14,024 nucleotides of DNA from positions 1-14,024 of the forward strand of contig VMFH01000028.1 in NCBI GenBank assembly GCA_007375925.1. Reading direction: 5' to 3'. Source of the stretch: Parcubacteria group bacterium Gr01-1014_72 (GTDB lineage: Bacteria; Patescibacteriota; Minisyncoccia; Phycocordibacterales; VMFH01). Positions 5,521 to 11,849 of this stretch are shown here, piece after piece. The notes below the pieces were generated by a model, which ran no database searches, had not been told where the DNA came from, and was given only the letters and a program-made list of their open reading frames with translations. A program made the translations under genes and the position numbers. Positions within the stretch are counted from its first letter, which is position 1; each line of letters opens with the position of its first letter.

Positions 5521-8412
5521 TTACGAAAAGCTAACGGCTGATAGCTTCTTCAACTCGCACCACTCGCACGCGTCGCACCCTTTGTCCAAAAATGAGAGCG
5601 CGAGAATCTGCGATGCGACATCGGCCGCCTGCGCCTTCAAATCCCGCGCCTCTCCATCAGAAATCTCAAACACCTCGCGGTGGTGCCGCCCCCGCTCGTC
5701 CGGTTTCAGGAAATCAATCGTGCCGGTCTTCATCCGCCACTTCCCTGCCCGCGCAGGCGAGCCGCCCGCATACCCATCAAGGAGCACCTTGTAGAACACG
5801 AGCTGGCGGTAGTAGTTACCGTCGGCATTTTTGGTCTTTCCCAAAAGTTCATTCCTGCTCTTTGGCTTCCCCGTCTTGTAATCAACAACATTCACGACTC
5901 CGTCTGAAAGAAACTCCACCTTGTCCAGCATGCCGCTAAGTTCCACCACCGTACTCCCCACCACAATCGGCACGCCCGCGATGCGATACTCGTTTAGAAT
6001 CGCGCGCGGAAACGTCCACGCAGAGAGATAGGCGGAAATTTCTTTCTTCCCCGCCTGCGACCATGTCCGGAAGTCACGGAGGCCAAGATGCGTGCGCCGG
6101 AGTGCGCCCTCAAAAATGGCGGTTGTTTCCTTGAGGGGACGATCCTCGTCGCGCGCGTACGCGTTGAAGTGCGCGGCAAGCGCGGCATGAACGGCGGAGC
6201 CGTAGAGCTCCGGAAGGGATTGCGCGCGCGGAATGCGAATGAGGTCCAGAAAGAAGTACTTGAGGGGACACAGAAGGAAATTGTTGAGGTGCGTCACCGA
6301 AAGCCCGCGCTCCAAAAAGAGCGCGTTGAGAAACTCTTTTTCCACGAGCGCGGGACGGCGAGAAGGCGTCTCGAGGAGGGCGATCGGAGAAACAGTATCT
6401 GCCGTGTGGGAGAGGTGCGAACGCGCATCCTCCTCTATTTCATGGATGAACCGCGCGGGGAGGCGATCGCGCCCGTCTTCACCCGTCGCGTGCCACGTAA
6501 TGATCGCCTCTTTCCGCGCGCGGGTGAGCGCGACGTAGAAGAGCCGCCGCTCCTCCGAAACATCCTCCTCCTTCTCTCCTCCCGCATAGATGGGGAGAGA
6601 AAAGAGGGCACGCGTACGGCGACCTCCCCACTTCCCGTCAAGCGCGAACGCGATGTAGACGGTGTCAAACTCAAGCCCCTTTGCTTTGTGCACAGTCATG
6701 ACCCTAACACCCCCCTCCGCCCCAAGACTCTCGTCCGAAACGATGCCGATGCCGTGTTCCTCCGCGCGCGACAGGCGCTCCAAAAAATCACCTACTGTCG
6801 CGCGCTTGTCCCGCTCGGCGACGCGCTTCACGGACTCCAAAAAAGCGTCGTAGAGAGGAAGCGCCTCGGAGGCGTCGGGGCGCGACAGGAGGTGCCGGAG
6901 GAACCCCGACTCGCGGGCAATCTCTTCAAATGCGTCTACGAGCGATTCGTTTCGCGCTGCCCGGTGCCACGAGAGGAGCTTCTCGCGAAACGCTCGTAAT
7001 TCGGGAGGCAGTGCGGAAAGGAGACTGCCCCGCCTGTCTCTCGCCGACACCGCAGAGAGAACGGGGAGGGGCGGGAGAGCGAGAAAATCAAAGAAAAGTG
7101 CTTTTCCGAGAGCCGCGTCATCTGTCGGATTATGAACCGCTTCAAGAAAGGTGCGGAAGGCGCCGATACGAGCGTGCTCAAGCGCATTCGCAGGGGTCCC
7201 GGAGAGAACCGGAATGCCTCTCTCGAGAAGCGCCTTCTCCACCTTTCGCGCATCGGCATTCTCACGGACAAGCACCGCGATCTCCCGCGGGGCACTGCCC
7301 TCCACAACGCGCCGCTTGATACTCTCTCCGATATACTGAAGTTCCGCGCGCGCCGTTCCCGCCTCTACGATCCGAATGTTTTGGGGCGGATGAGAGGCCG
7401 TCGCGCGGAGCGGAACGCGAAACGAAGCGTCCGGAGCGGGATTCTTCTTGATGAGGGAGTGCGCGGCGGCAAGAACGGTCGGTTGCGACCGGTAATTTTC
7501 ATCAAGAACAATGACGCGCGCTCTAGGAAAGCGTCGTTTGAAATAGAGAAAATTCTCAAGCGAGGCGCCCTGAAAACGGAATATCGCCTGCTTCTCGTCG
7601 CCAACGATAAAAAGGTTGGGGCGGTCGTCGTAATCAGAGAGGCGCTCCAGGAGCTCGTTCTGTCCCGCGTTGGCGTCTTGGTGCTCGTCCGCAAGCACAT
7701 ACTGGTACTCCTCCTGAATACGGAGCCGAAACTCGGAGTTCCCCCGAAGCTCCCGCGCCACCTCGCCTATCATATCCTCAAAATCGTACAGGCGGCGGCG
7801 AAGAATCATTTTTTCGTACGCCGCATAGACTCGCGCAAGCTCCCTGTTCCGATTCCGCGCCGCGCGCTCGCCACCCTCTTTTTTCATAGAGGAAACGCCC
7901 GCGAGAATCTTCGCAAGACGCTCCGGCGATACGTTCTCCTGCTTCAATTTTTTAATCTCATCTATGATGGGGCGTACATAGTATGTCGGATGATTCTTCG
8001 GCCGAAGCAGGGGGGAACGCCGCGCTTTCAAAATCTCCTCAACAATCCGTATCTGTTCCAGATCTTCCATGTGCTCCGCACCGATGATGCGCGGAAACGC
8101 CTCAGGAAAGCGCTTGAGGAGCTCGTTCGCAAAGCTATGAAAGGTGTGGATTCGCACCTCGTACGCCCGTGGCCCCATGATCGCAAGGAGTTTTTTGCGC
8201 ATAGCCCGCACACCCGCTTCCGTAAAAGTGAGTGCGAGGATCGCGCTTGGGGGCGTATCGGTCTGCCGCACGATGTTCGCAATCCGAAGGGTGAGAATCG
8301 TCGTCTTCCCCGTCCCGGGTCCCGCAATGACCATGACGGGGCCGTCAATCGTATCCACCGCTTCCTTCTGCTTCGCGTTCAACCGTCCGTATGTTTCCTC
8401 AAAAATTCCCAT
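5521..8412 (-). CDS. UvrD/AddA-like helicase fused to a RecB-type Fe-S nuclease
   Basis: A 963-residue superfamily 1A DNA helicase with a C-terminal PD-(D/E)xK nuclease, an end-processing enzyme for recombinational repair. Helicase motifs in order: AGPGTGKT (30-37, Walker A), LTFTEAG (61-67), DEHQD (242-246, Walker B), VGDEKQAIFRFQGA (270-283), LDENYRS (303-309), VMTVHKAKGLEF (571-582), ERRLFYVALTRAR (621-633). Nuclease: LYGSAVHAAL (H742), MLDKVE (D830), VVDYKTG (D844, K846) and YYRQLVFYK (Q870). C715 (LLCPLKYFF) and CDACEWC (C946, C949, C952) supply four Cys for a 4Fe-4S cluster, as in AddB-type nucleases. Start is ATG 8410-8412, with TATACT 6 bases upstream; the frame stays open through the tRNA genes to 8622, but that is not coding. 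No partner AddB/RecB/RecC is in view, so it may act alone or with a distant subunit. Confidence 0.9.
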   Translation of the reverse strand: MGIFEETYGRLNAKQKEAVDTIDGPVMVIAGPGTGKTTILTLRIANIVRQTDTPPSAILALTFTEAGVRAMRKKLLAIMGPRAYEVRIHTFHSFANELLKRFPEAFPRIIGAEHMEDLEQIRIVEEILKARRSPLLRPKNHPTYYVRPIIDEIKKLKQENVSPERLAKILAGVSSMKKEGGERAARNRNRELARVYAAYEKMILRRRLYDFEDMIGEVARELRGNSEFRLRIQEEYQYVLADEHQDANAGQNELLERLSDYDDRPNLFIVGDEKQAIFRFQGASLENFLYFKRRFPRARVIVLDENYRSQPTVLAAAHSLIKKNPAPDASFRVPLRATASHPPQNIRIVEAGTARAELQYIGESIKRRVVEGSAPREIAVLVRENADARKVEKALLERGIPVLSGTPANALEHARIGAFRTFLEAVHNPTDDAALGKALFFDFLALPPLPVLSAVSARDRRGSLLSALPPELRAFREKLLSWHRAARNESLVDAFEEIARESGFLRHLLSRPDASEALPLYDAFLESVKRVAERDKRATVGDFLERLSRAEEHGIGIVSDESLGAEGGVRVMTVHKAKGLEFDTVYIAFALDGKWGGRRTRALFSLPIYAGGEKEEDVSEERRLFYVALTRARKEAIITWHATGEDGRDRLPARFIHEIEEDARSHLSHTADTVSPIALLETPSRRPALVEKEFLNALFLERGLSVTHLNNFLLCPLKYFFLDLIRIPRAQSLPELYGSAVHAALAAHFNAYARDEDRPLKETTAIFEGALRRTHLGLRDFRTWSQAGKKEISAYLSAWTFPRAILNEYRIAGVPIVVGSTVVELSGMLDKVEFLSDGVVNVVDYKTGKPKSRNELLGKTKNADGNYYRQLVFYKVLLDGYAGGSPARAGKWRMKTGTIDFLKPDERGRHHREVFEISDGEARDLKAQAADVASQILALSFLDKGCDACEWCELKKLSAVSFS

Positions 8413-8448
8413 GGGGAAAGTATACCAGGGTAAGGTCTCTGCGGTGAA
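8413..8448 (-). promoter_or_regulatory. Promoter of the helicase-nuclease gene, leaderless spacing
   Basis: On the minus strand, TTCACC (8448-8443), spacer 18, TATACT (8424-8419), then 6 bases to the ATG. It is back to back with the tRNA promoter. Confidence 0.6.
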
Positions 8449-8469
8449 AAAATTATTTAGAAAAAAATG

Positions 8470-8478
8470 TGTTATACT
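8470..8478 (+). promoter_or_regulatory. Extended -10 promoter of the tRNA locus
   Basis: TGTTATACT is an extended -10 (TGnTATACT). Predicted start is near 8485, 13 bases before the outer tRNA. The upstream A/T-rich stretch gives no clear -35. Confidence 0.6.
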
Positions 8479-8534
8479 GCACGGACAAAATCGCAAACGG
8501 GCTGTAGTATAGCGGTAGTATTTGCCCATGGGGT

Positions 8535-8646
8535 GCCTGCCCGCCATAGCCAGAGCCGGGGTGTAGTATAGTGGTAGTACACATCCATGGGGTGGATGCA
8601 GTCCGAGTTCGATTCTCGGCACCCCGATTCTGGCGATGGCAGGCGG
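8535..8646 (+). mobile_element. 112-base insert: tRNA-Pro framed by 18-bp inverted repeats
   Basis: The left arm 8537-8554 pairs with the right arm 8629-8646 over 18 positions with two mismatches (8548/8635 and 8542/8641). The arms meet the inner tRNA within 1-2 bases on each side and end within 2 bases of the outer tRNA's halves. There is no transposase. It resembles a palindromic REP/MITE-type repeat with a tRNA in its loop; GGGGT occurs at both outer edges (8530-8534, 8646-8650). Calling it mobile is inference. Confidence 0.45.
8557..8627 (+). tRNA. tRNA-Pro(GGG)
   Basis: A complete 71-base cloverleaf. Acceptor CGGGGTG/CACCCCG has 7 pairs. The D arm is GTAT-AGTGGTA-GTAC. The anticodon arm is CATCC-ATGGGGT-GGATG with U33 and anticodon GGG, the same loop as E. 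coli proline tRNA for CCC codons. The variable loop is CAGT and the T arm is CCGAG-TTCGATT-CTCGG. Discriminator A8627, with no encoded CCA. It lies wholly inside the anticodon region of a second tRNA-like gene. Confidence 0.9.
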
Positions 8647-8700
8647 GGGTAAGGCCTGGGTTCAATTCCCAGTACCCCGAACGAAAGTGAGGTATGTTTT

Positions 8701-8725
8701 ATCCGCGAGGTTCAACCTCGCGGAT
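8701..8725. repeat. Perfect 25-base hairpin downstream of the tRNAs
   Basis: Twelve bases (ATCCGCGAGGTT) and their exact complement surround one C at 8713. No T run follows on either strand, so it is not a classic terminator. It could be an RNA-processing hairpin that protects or trims the tRNA precursor's 3' end, or another palindromic repeat. Confidence 0.75.
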
Positions 8726-8747
8726 ACTGATGTAGTATCCACACCGA

Positions 8748-8772
8748 CCACTTGCAAAAAGGTGGGTTTTTT
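8748..8772 (+). terminator. Terminator of the tRNA transcript
   Basis: A 6-bp stem (8748-8753 with 8760-8765, one G-T pair), a GCAAAA loop, and six T at 8767-8772. The stem is short but the T run is good and the place is right. Confidence 0.6.
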
Positions 8773-8804
8773 GGTATGACTGTCGGCAGACAACCGCGCA
8801 CGGT

Positions 8805-9107
8805 ATGCGCAAAACCCCAACAGAAAGTGAGAGTTGTATGAAAGGTGCAGTCATGATGGGGGTTTTGTCCCCCCACGAAACTAGAGGAGGAGATCTCATA
8901 GTGATACCCCGCACTGGAGATCCGTATGTAGCGCGAGAAGACGAAGACTCCGGCATGTTCAAACCGATTGGAATAATCGGGACTGAACCCGGAGAGTTCA
9001 TAAAACGCCTCACGCGCACCACGTCTATGGGCGTGCAGAAGGTGTTGGCTCTGCCAAAAGAAATCCGAAACACGGCTGGGACAGTCTTCCAGATCTTCAA
9101 CTGCTAG
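8805..9107 (+). CDS. Small protein of unknown function
   Basis: The open frame is 100 residues from ATG 8805 and is not recognised as any family. The part from residue 29 on looks like a folded domain (RGGDLIVIPRTGDPYVARED, later GIIGTEPGEFIKRLTRTTSM and VQKVLALPKEIRN), with no Cys pairs, membrane segment or nucleotide-binding motif. Three starts compete: ATG 8805, ATG 8838, and GTG 8901. The GTG has AGGAGG 10 bases upstream (8885-8890), the strongest Shine-Dalgarno in the window, and would give 68 residues. A GGGGG/CCCCC hairpin (8858-8874) lies just before that site and would then be in the leader. A strong terminator follows 20 bases after the stop, so it is a single-gene unit. It is probably a real gene; its role is not visible. 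Confidence 0.6.
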   Translation: MRKTPTESESCMKGAVMMGVLSPHETRGGDLIVIPRTGDPYVAREDEDSGMFKPIGIIGTEPGEFIKRLTRTTSMGVQKVLALPKEIRNTAGTVFQIFNC

Positions 9108-9127
9108 ACTGCTAGCCGAGAACTCCG

Positions 9128-9163
9128 GCCGTTCCGCTTCACAGCGGAACGGCTTTTCTTTTT
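9128..9163 (+). terminator. Strong Rho-independent terminator
   Basis: An 11-bp perfect stem (9128-9138 with 9143-9153), a TCAC loop, then TTTTCTTTTT. It ends the 8805 gene on the plus strand. It lies beside the stop of the convergent kinase gene but has no T run on that strand. Confidence 0.92.
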
Positions 9164-9165
9164 CA

Positions 9166-10752
9166 CTACTCCACTCGCTCTACGTTGCTAATAATCGGGA
9201 GCGTAAAGGAGAAGGTACTCCCCTTCCCGGCTCCGGGAGAGGTAAACAGGAGCTTGCCGCCGTGCCGCAGAATAATGTTTCGCGACAGAAAAAGGCCGAT
9301 TCCCATCCCTTCAGTGTCGGCTCGTTTTGCCTCCTCGGCCCTGAAAAATTGCTCGGAAATATGCCGCCCGATTCTTCCCTCAATACCCATTCCGGTGTCG
9401 GACACTTCACAGTACACTCGTTTTTTATCCGCAAAGAGACGGACGGCAACCTTCCCGCCCCGATTCGTGTACACAAGCGCATTCCGAATAAGATTCTCTA
9501 TGACAAAACGCAGACGCTCCTCATCAAACGGAATAGTGGGCAGTGTGGGAGGAACCTGAACGGAGAGCGTAATGCCCCGCACGTTCGCCATTTCCCGCTT
9601 TGATGAAACAACATTCCCGACGAGCGACTCCAGCGAACCGCGCTTAAAGTGGTACACGTAGCGTCCGCTCTCCGTCTCCGTCACCGTGACGAGAAGGTTC
9701 GTGAGCGCAACGAGCCGATTCGTCGCACTCTGAATGACCCGCACCTCCGCCTTGCGCTCGGGGGCGATGTCTGACTCAAGGAGCCCCTCAACCTGCCACT
9801 TGATCTCGGTGAGCGGTGTACGAAACTTGTGCGTCACAACGTCAACAAACTCATACTTCAGGAGATCCGTCTCCCGCATCCGCCGCCACACAAAAATCCC
9901 GACGCCCACCGCAACGATTGAGGCGAAGGCCGGCATGACCCATATCGGAAACGCGCCGTAGCGGGCGGCGATGAGGTTGTTTGAGAAACTCACCAGAACG
10001 AGAAGGAGGGAGAGCGGCACGAGCGCGAGGAAGTAGAAGAAGGCGCGCTTTGCGACCACCTTGATATCAAGGAGCTCATGGGCGACCACGCCGTAGGTGA
10101 AGGGAATCGCAAAAAAGGCGACGAACGGAACCGACCAGAGGGGGTCAACGGGAATGTCGTAGACGAGAAAAATCGCGGTGGAACCGAACGCATAGCCGAG
10201 CGCGAGCCCCGTAAAAAAATACTGCAGACGGTTCCTCATGGCGGGAGGGACGATGCGGTACGCACGGAACATGTGGTACAGAAAGTACGCCGGAACGAGG
10301 ATGTTGGAAAGGAGGCGCATGAGGAAGTGATACGTCCCCGGCTCGTAGTAGTTCGGAAAGTAGAGCTTCGGCTCGGACGGGAGGAGGAAGCTCTCCGGAT
10401 ACAGAAGGTAAAAAAAGAAGAGACTGAGAGAGACGGCGTAGATGCCGACGATGCTCCGGCGTTCGCTCCTGAGCTTACCAAGGAGCGCGAAGACGCAGTG
10501 CGCGAGAAAGGCGGAGATGAAGATCGTGCTCATATTCCACATGAGGACCTGCCGCGAGAGCTCGGGGTCCGCGACAGAAACCCCGATGACGTGTGAGACG
10601 AGGAAGACGATAACCGATAGCATCGCGAGCGCGAGCGTCACATGCTCGGTCCGCTTTCTGCCTCGCCCGAGGAGCGTGAGGAAGACGAGCCCGACGAGGA
10701 GGAGCGCGGAGAGGAGGTACCCGGCGTTGTGGATGATGAGTTTGATATCCAT
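9166..10752 (-). CDS. Membrane sensor histidine kinase
   Basis: A 528-residue two-component sensor. Residues 1-290 hold about eight or nine hydrophobic segments (for example 12-28, 38-60, 73-93, 177-197, 268-288), a multi-pass sensing domain without a large periplasmic loop, like 7TM-type histidine kinase N-termini. The HisKA dimer helix carries FVDVVTHKFRTPL with the phosphoacceptor His308. The HATPase domain has the N box FVIENLIRNALVYTN (N420, N424), G1 SDTGMGIEG (D452), the F box EQFFRAEEA, G2 EGMGIGLFLSR and the terminal GKGSTFSFTLP. All catalytic elements are present. There is no response regulator in the window, so its partner is elsewhere. It lies downstream of rpoD on the same strand with a 74-base spacer full of GCGTATA repeats; TATACG 7 bases before the ATG could give it its own promoter. 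The signal is not known. Confidence 0.9.
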   Translation of the reverse strand: MDIKLIIHNAGYLLSALLLVGLVFLTLLGRGRKRTEHVTLALAMLSVIVFLVSHVIGVSVADPELSRQVLMWNMSTIFISAFLAHCVFALLGKLRSERRSIVGIYAVSLSLFFFYLLYPESFLLPSEPKLYFPNYYEPGTYHFLMRLLSNILVPAYFLYHMFRAYRIVPPAMRNRLQYFFTGLALGYAFGSTAIFLVYDIPVDPLWSVPFVAFFAIPFTYGVVAHELLDIKVVAKRAFFYFLALVPLSLLLVLVSFSNNLIAARYGAFPIWVMPAFASIVAVGVGIFVWRRMRETDLLKYEFVDVVTHKFRTPLTEIKWQVEGLLESDIAPERKAEVRVIQSATNRLVALTNLLVTVTETESGRYVYHFKRGSLESLVGNVVSSKREMANVRGITLSVQVPPTLPTIPFDEERLRFVIENLIRNALVYTNRGGKVAVRLFADKKRVYCEVSDTGMGIEGRIGRHISEQFFRAEEAKRADTEGMGIGLFLSRNIILRHGGKLLFTSPGAGKGSTFSFTLPIISNVERVE

Positions 10753-10755
10753 GAG

Positions 10756-10827
10756 GTAGCGTATAGCGTATGGCGTATAGGCAGAGATTTTACTACAGAT
10801 TTTTTTACGCTAAACGCTGTACGCTAC
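10756..10827. repeat. GCGTATA-type inverted repeat between rpoD and the kinase gene
   Basis: 10756-10777 pairs with 10806-10827 over 22 bases with about four mismatches; both arms are built of repeated AGCGTA units. On the minus strand the right-hand arm touches the rpoD stop and is followed by seven T's complement (A run), so it is not a normal terminator. The left arm contains the -10-like TATACG before the kinase start. Confidence 0.65.
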
Positions 10828-11816
10828 TAATAGCTCTTCAGCCGCCTTGCTTTTTCATGCACGCGTATCTTCTCGTGCGCCTTCGCCTCAATCTGGCGGA
10901 TGCGCTCGCGGGTAACGCCGAACTTCTGCCCCACCTCCTCAAGCGTGTGCGTAATGCCGTCAATGAGTCCATGCCGCATCTCAAGGATGCGCCGCTCTTT
11001 CTCCGACAGATCGCCCAAGATATCGCGCACCTGGTCCGACAGAATACGCCGCGAGGATTCCTGGTCGGGAGAGAGGATCTTGTCGTCGGAGAGAAAGTCG
11101 CCGAGCGTTGACTTGTCATCCCCCTCGTCGCCGACGGGGCTCTCAAGCGAGACGGTGTCCTGATCAATCTTCTCTATCATGTACACCTTATCAACATCAA
11201 GCCCCATCTCCACGGCAATCTCCTCCGGCAGGGGGTCACGGCCGAGATCCTGCGAGAGGCGGCGCACCACCTGCTTGTACTTTGCGATGGTCTCAACCAT
11301 GTGCACGGGGACGCGAATGGTCCGCGACTGATCCGCGAGCGCTCTCGTGATTGCCTGCCGAATCCACCATGTCGCGTAGGTTGAAAACTTGTACCCCTTC
11401 GTCCAGTCAAACTTCTCGACGGCCTTGAAGAGACCAAGGTTGCCTTCCTGAATGAGGTCAAGGAGAGTGAGGTCCTTTTCGTCGGGAGGGGTGAGATCAA
11501 GCATACCGCCTCCTTCCAGCACATCTACCCCTGCGATGGAGAATCGCGCGTAGAGCTCCTCAAGAAAAACGATGTTCTCCTCTATGTTCGGAAACTCCTT
11601 GAGGATTTCGTCGTAGGTGACAAAGCCGCGTTCCCGCCCCTTGCGAAGAAGCGTCTCGGCGCGTCGTTCCCACTCCTTGCCGCCCTTCACCCTTGGCGCG
11701 GTTCGCTTTGGGGGCGGCGCGGTTTTTCCGCGTTTACGGTCGCGCCTCGGGAAAGCGGCTCCTGTTTTTGCCGCCCTTCCCTGCTTCACCCTCCTCTTTT
11801 TTTGTGCAGTAGACAT
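10827..11816 (-). CDS. rpoD: Primary sigma factor RpoD lacking regions 1.2-2.1
   Basis: Housekeeping sigma-70. After a basic, low-complexity N-terminus (1-50) comes a region 1.1-like domain (about 55-107, with FVTYDEILKEFPNIEENIVF and GVDVLEGGGMLDL). Then, without a break in frame, LTLLDLIQEGNLGLFKAVEK starts at 116: region 2.2, followed by 2.3-2.4 (KFSTYATWWIRQAITRALAD), region 3, and region 4 with the -35 helix VTRERIRQIEAKA. Absent between about residues 108 and 116 is the roughly 70-100 residue block of regions 1.2 and 2.1 (family text like DPVRMYLREIG and EANLRLVVSIAKKY). It has 329 residues. That block helps bind the -10/discriminator and the core enzyme, so the product as read should be impaired. 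In-frame loss favours a true deletion, but a collapsed assembly is possible. It lies 33 bases after dnaG, in operon; no clear ribosome site. Confidence 0.9.
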   Translation of the reverse strand: MSTAQKKRRVKQGRAAKTGAAFPRRDRKRGKTAPPPKRTAPRVKGGKEWERRAETLLRKGRERGFVTYDEILKEFPNIEENIVFLEELYARFSIAGVDVLEGGGMLDLTPPDEKDLTLLDLIQEGNLGLFKAVEKFDWTKGYKFSTYATWWIRQAITRALADQSRTIRVPVHMVETIAKYKQVVRRLSQDLGRDPLPEEIAVEMGLDVDKVYMIEKIDQDTVSLESPVGDEGDDKSTLGDFLSDDKILSPDQESSRRILSDQVRDILGDLSEKERRILEMRHGLIDGITHTLEEVGQKFGVTRERIRQIEAKAHEKIRVHEKARRLKSY

Positions 11817-11849
11817 GGCGGTAAACGGAGTCGAGACGAGTAGTTTGAG

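Larger units (their letters stand above)
8498..8680 (+). tRNA. Interrupted tRNA-Pro-like gene (outer tRNA), halves 8498-8534 and 8647-8680
   Basis: Removing 8535-8646 leaves a 71-base cloverleaf. Acceptor CGGGCTG/TACCCCG pairs apart from one C-C mismatch (8502 with 8675) and one G-T pair. The D arm is GTAT/GTAT (one G-T), the anticodon stem is TGCCC (8523-8527) with GGGTA (8647-8651), the loop is ATGGGGT, the variable loop AGGC, and the T arm CTGGG-TTCAATT-CCCAG is perfect. Discriminator A8680, no encoded CCA. If the insert is removed exactly there, the anticodon is GGG (Pro). The anticodon stem pairs across the insert and differs from the inner tRNA's stem in a compensated way, so both halves come from one tRNA. 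The acceptor mismatch hints at decay. Whether it is ever spliced is unknown. Confidence 0.6.

Noticed and set aside
6088..6999. Plus-strand open frame of 303 codons
   Set aside because: Also antisense to the helicase-nuclease; composition (Arg, Glu and Val runs) is that of a shadow frame.
7132..8433. Long plus-strand open frame (433 codons) opposite the helicase gene
   Set aside because: It lies antisense to clear helicase motifs, its protein is Arg-rich with no recognisable domain, and GC-rich coding often leaves open frames on the other strand.
8413..8622. 70-residue N-terminal extension of the helicase
   Set aside because: It would run through the promoter and the tRNA genes; the family N-terminus fits ATG 8410-8412.
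8535..8646. Group I intron in a tRNA anticodon loop
   Set aside because: Only 112 bases, with no P/Q/R/S core visible; nearly all of it is accounted for by a complete tRNA and its flanking inverted repeat.
10078..10596. Plus-strand open frame of 172 codons opposite the kinase
   Set aside because: Highly charged, low-complexity shadow of membrane-segment codons on the other strand.
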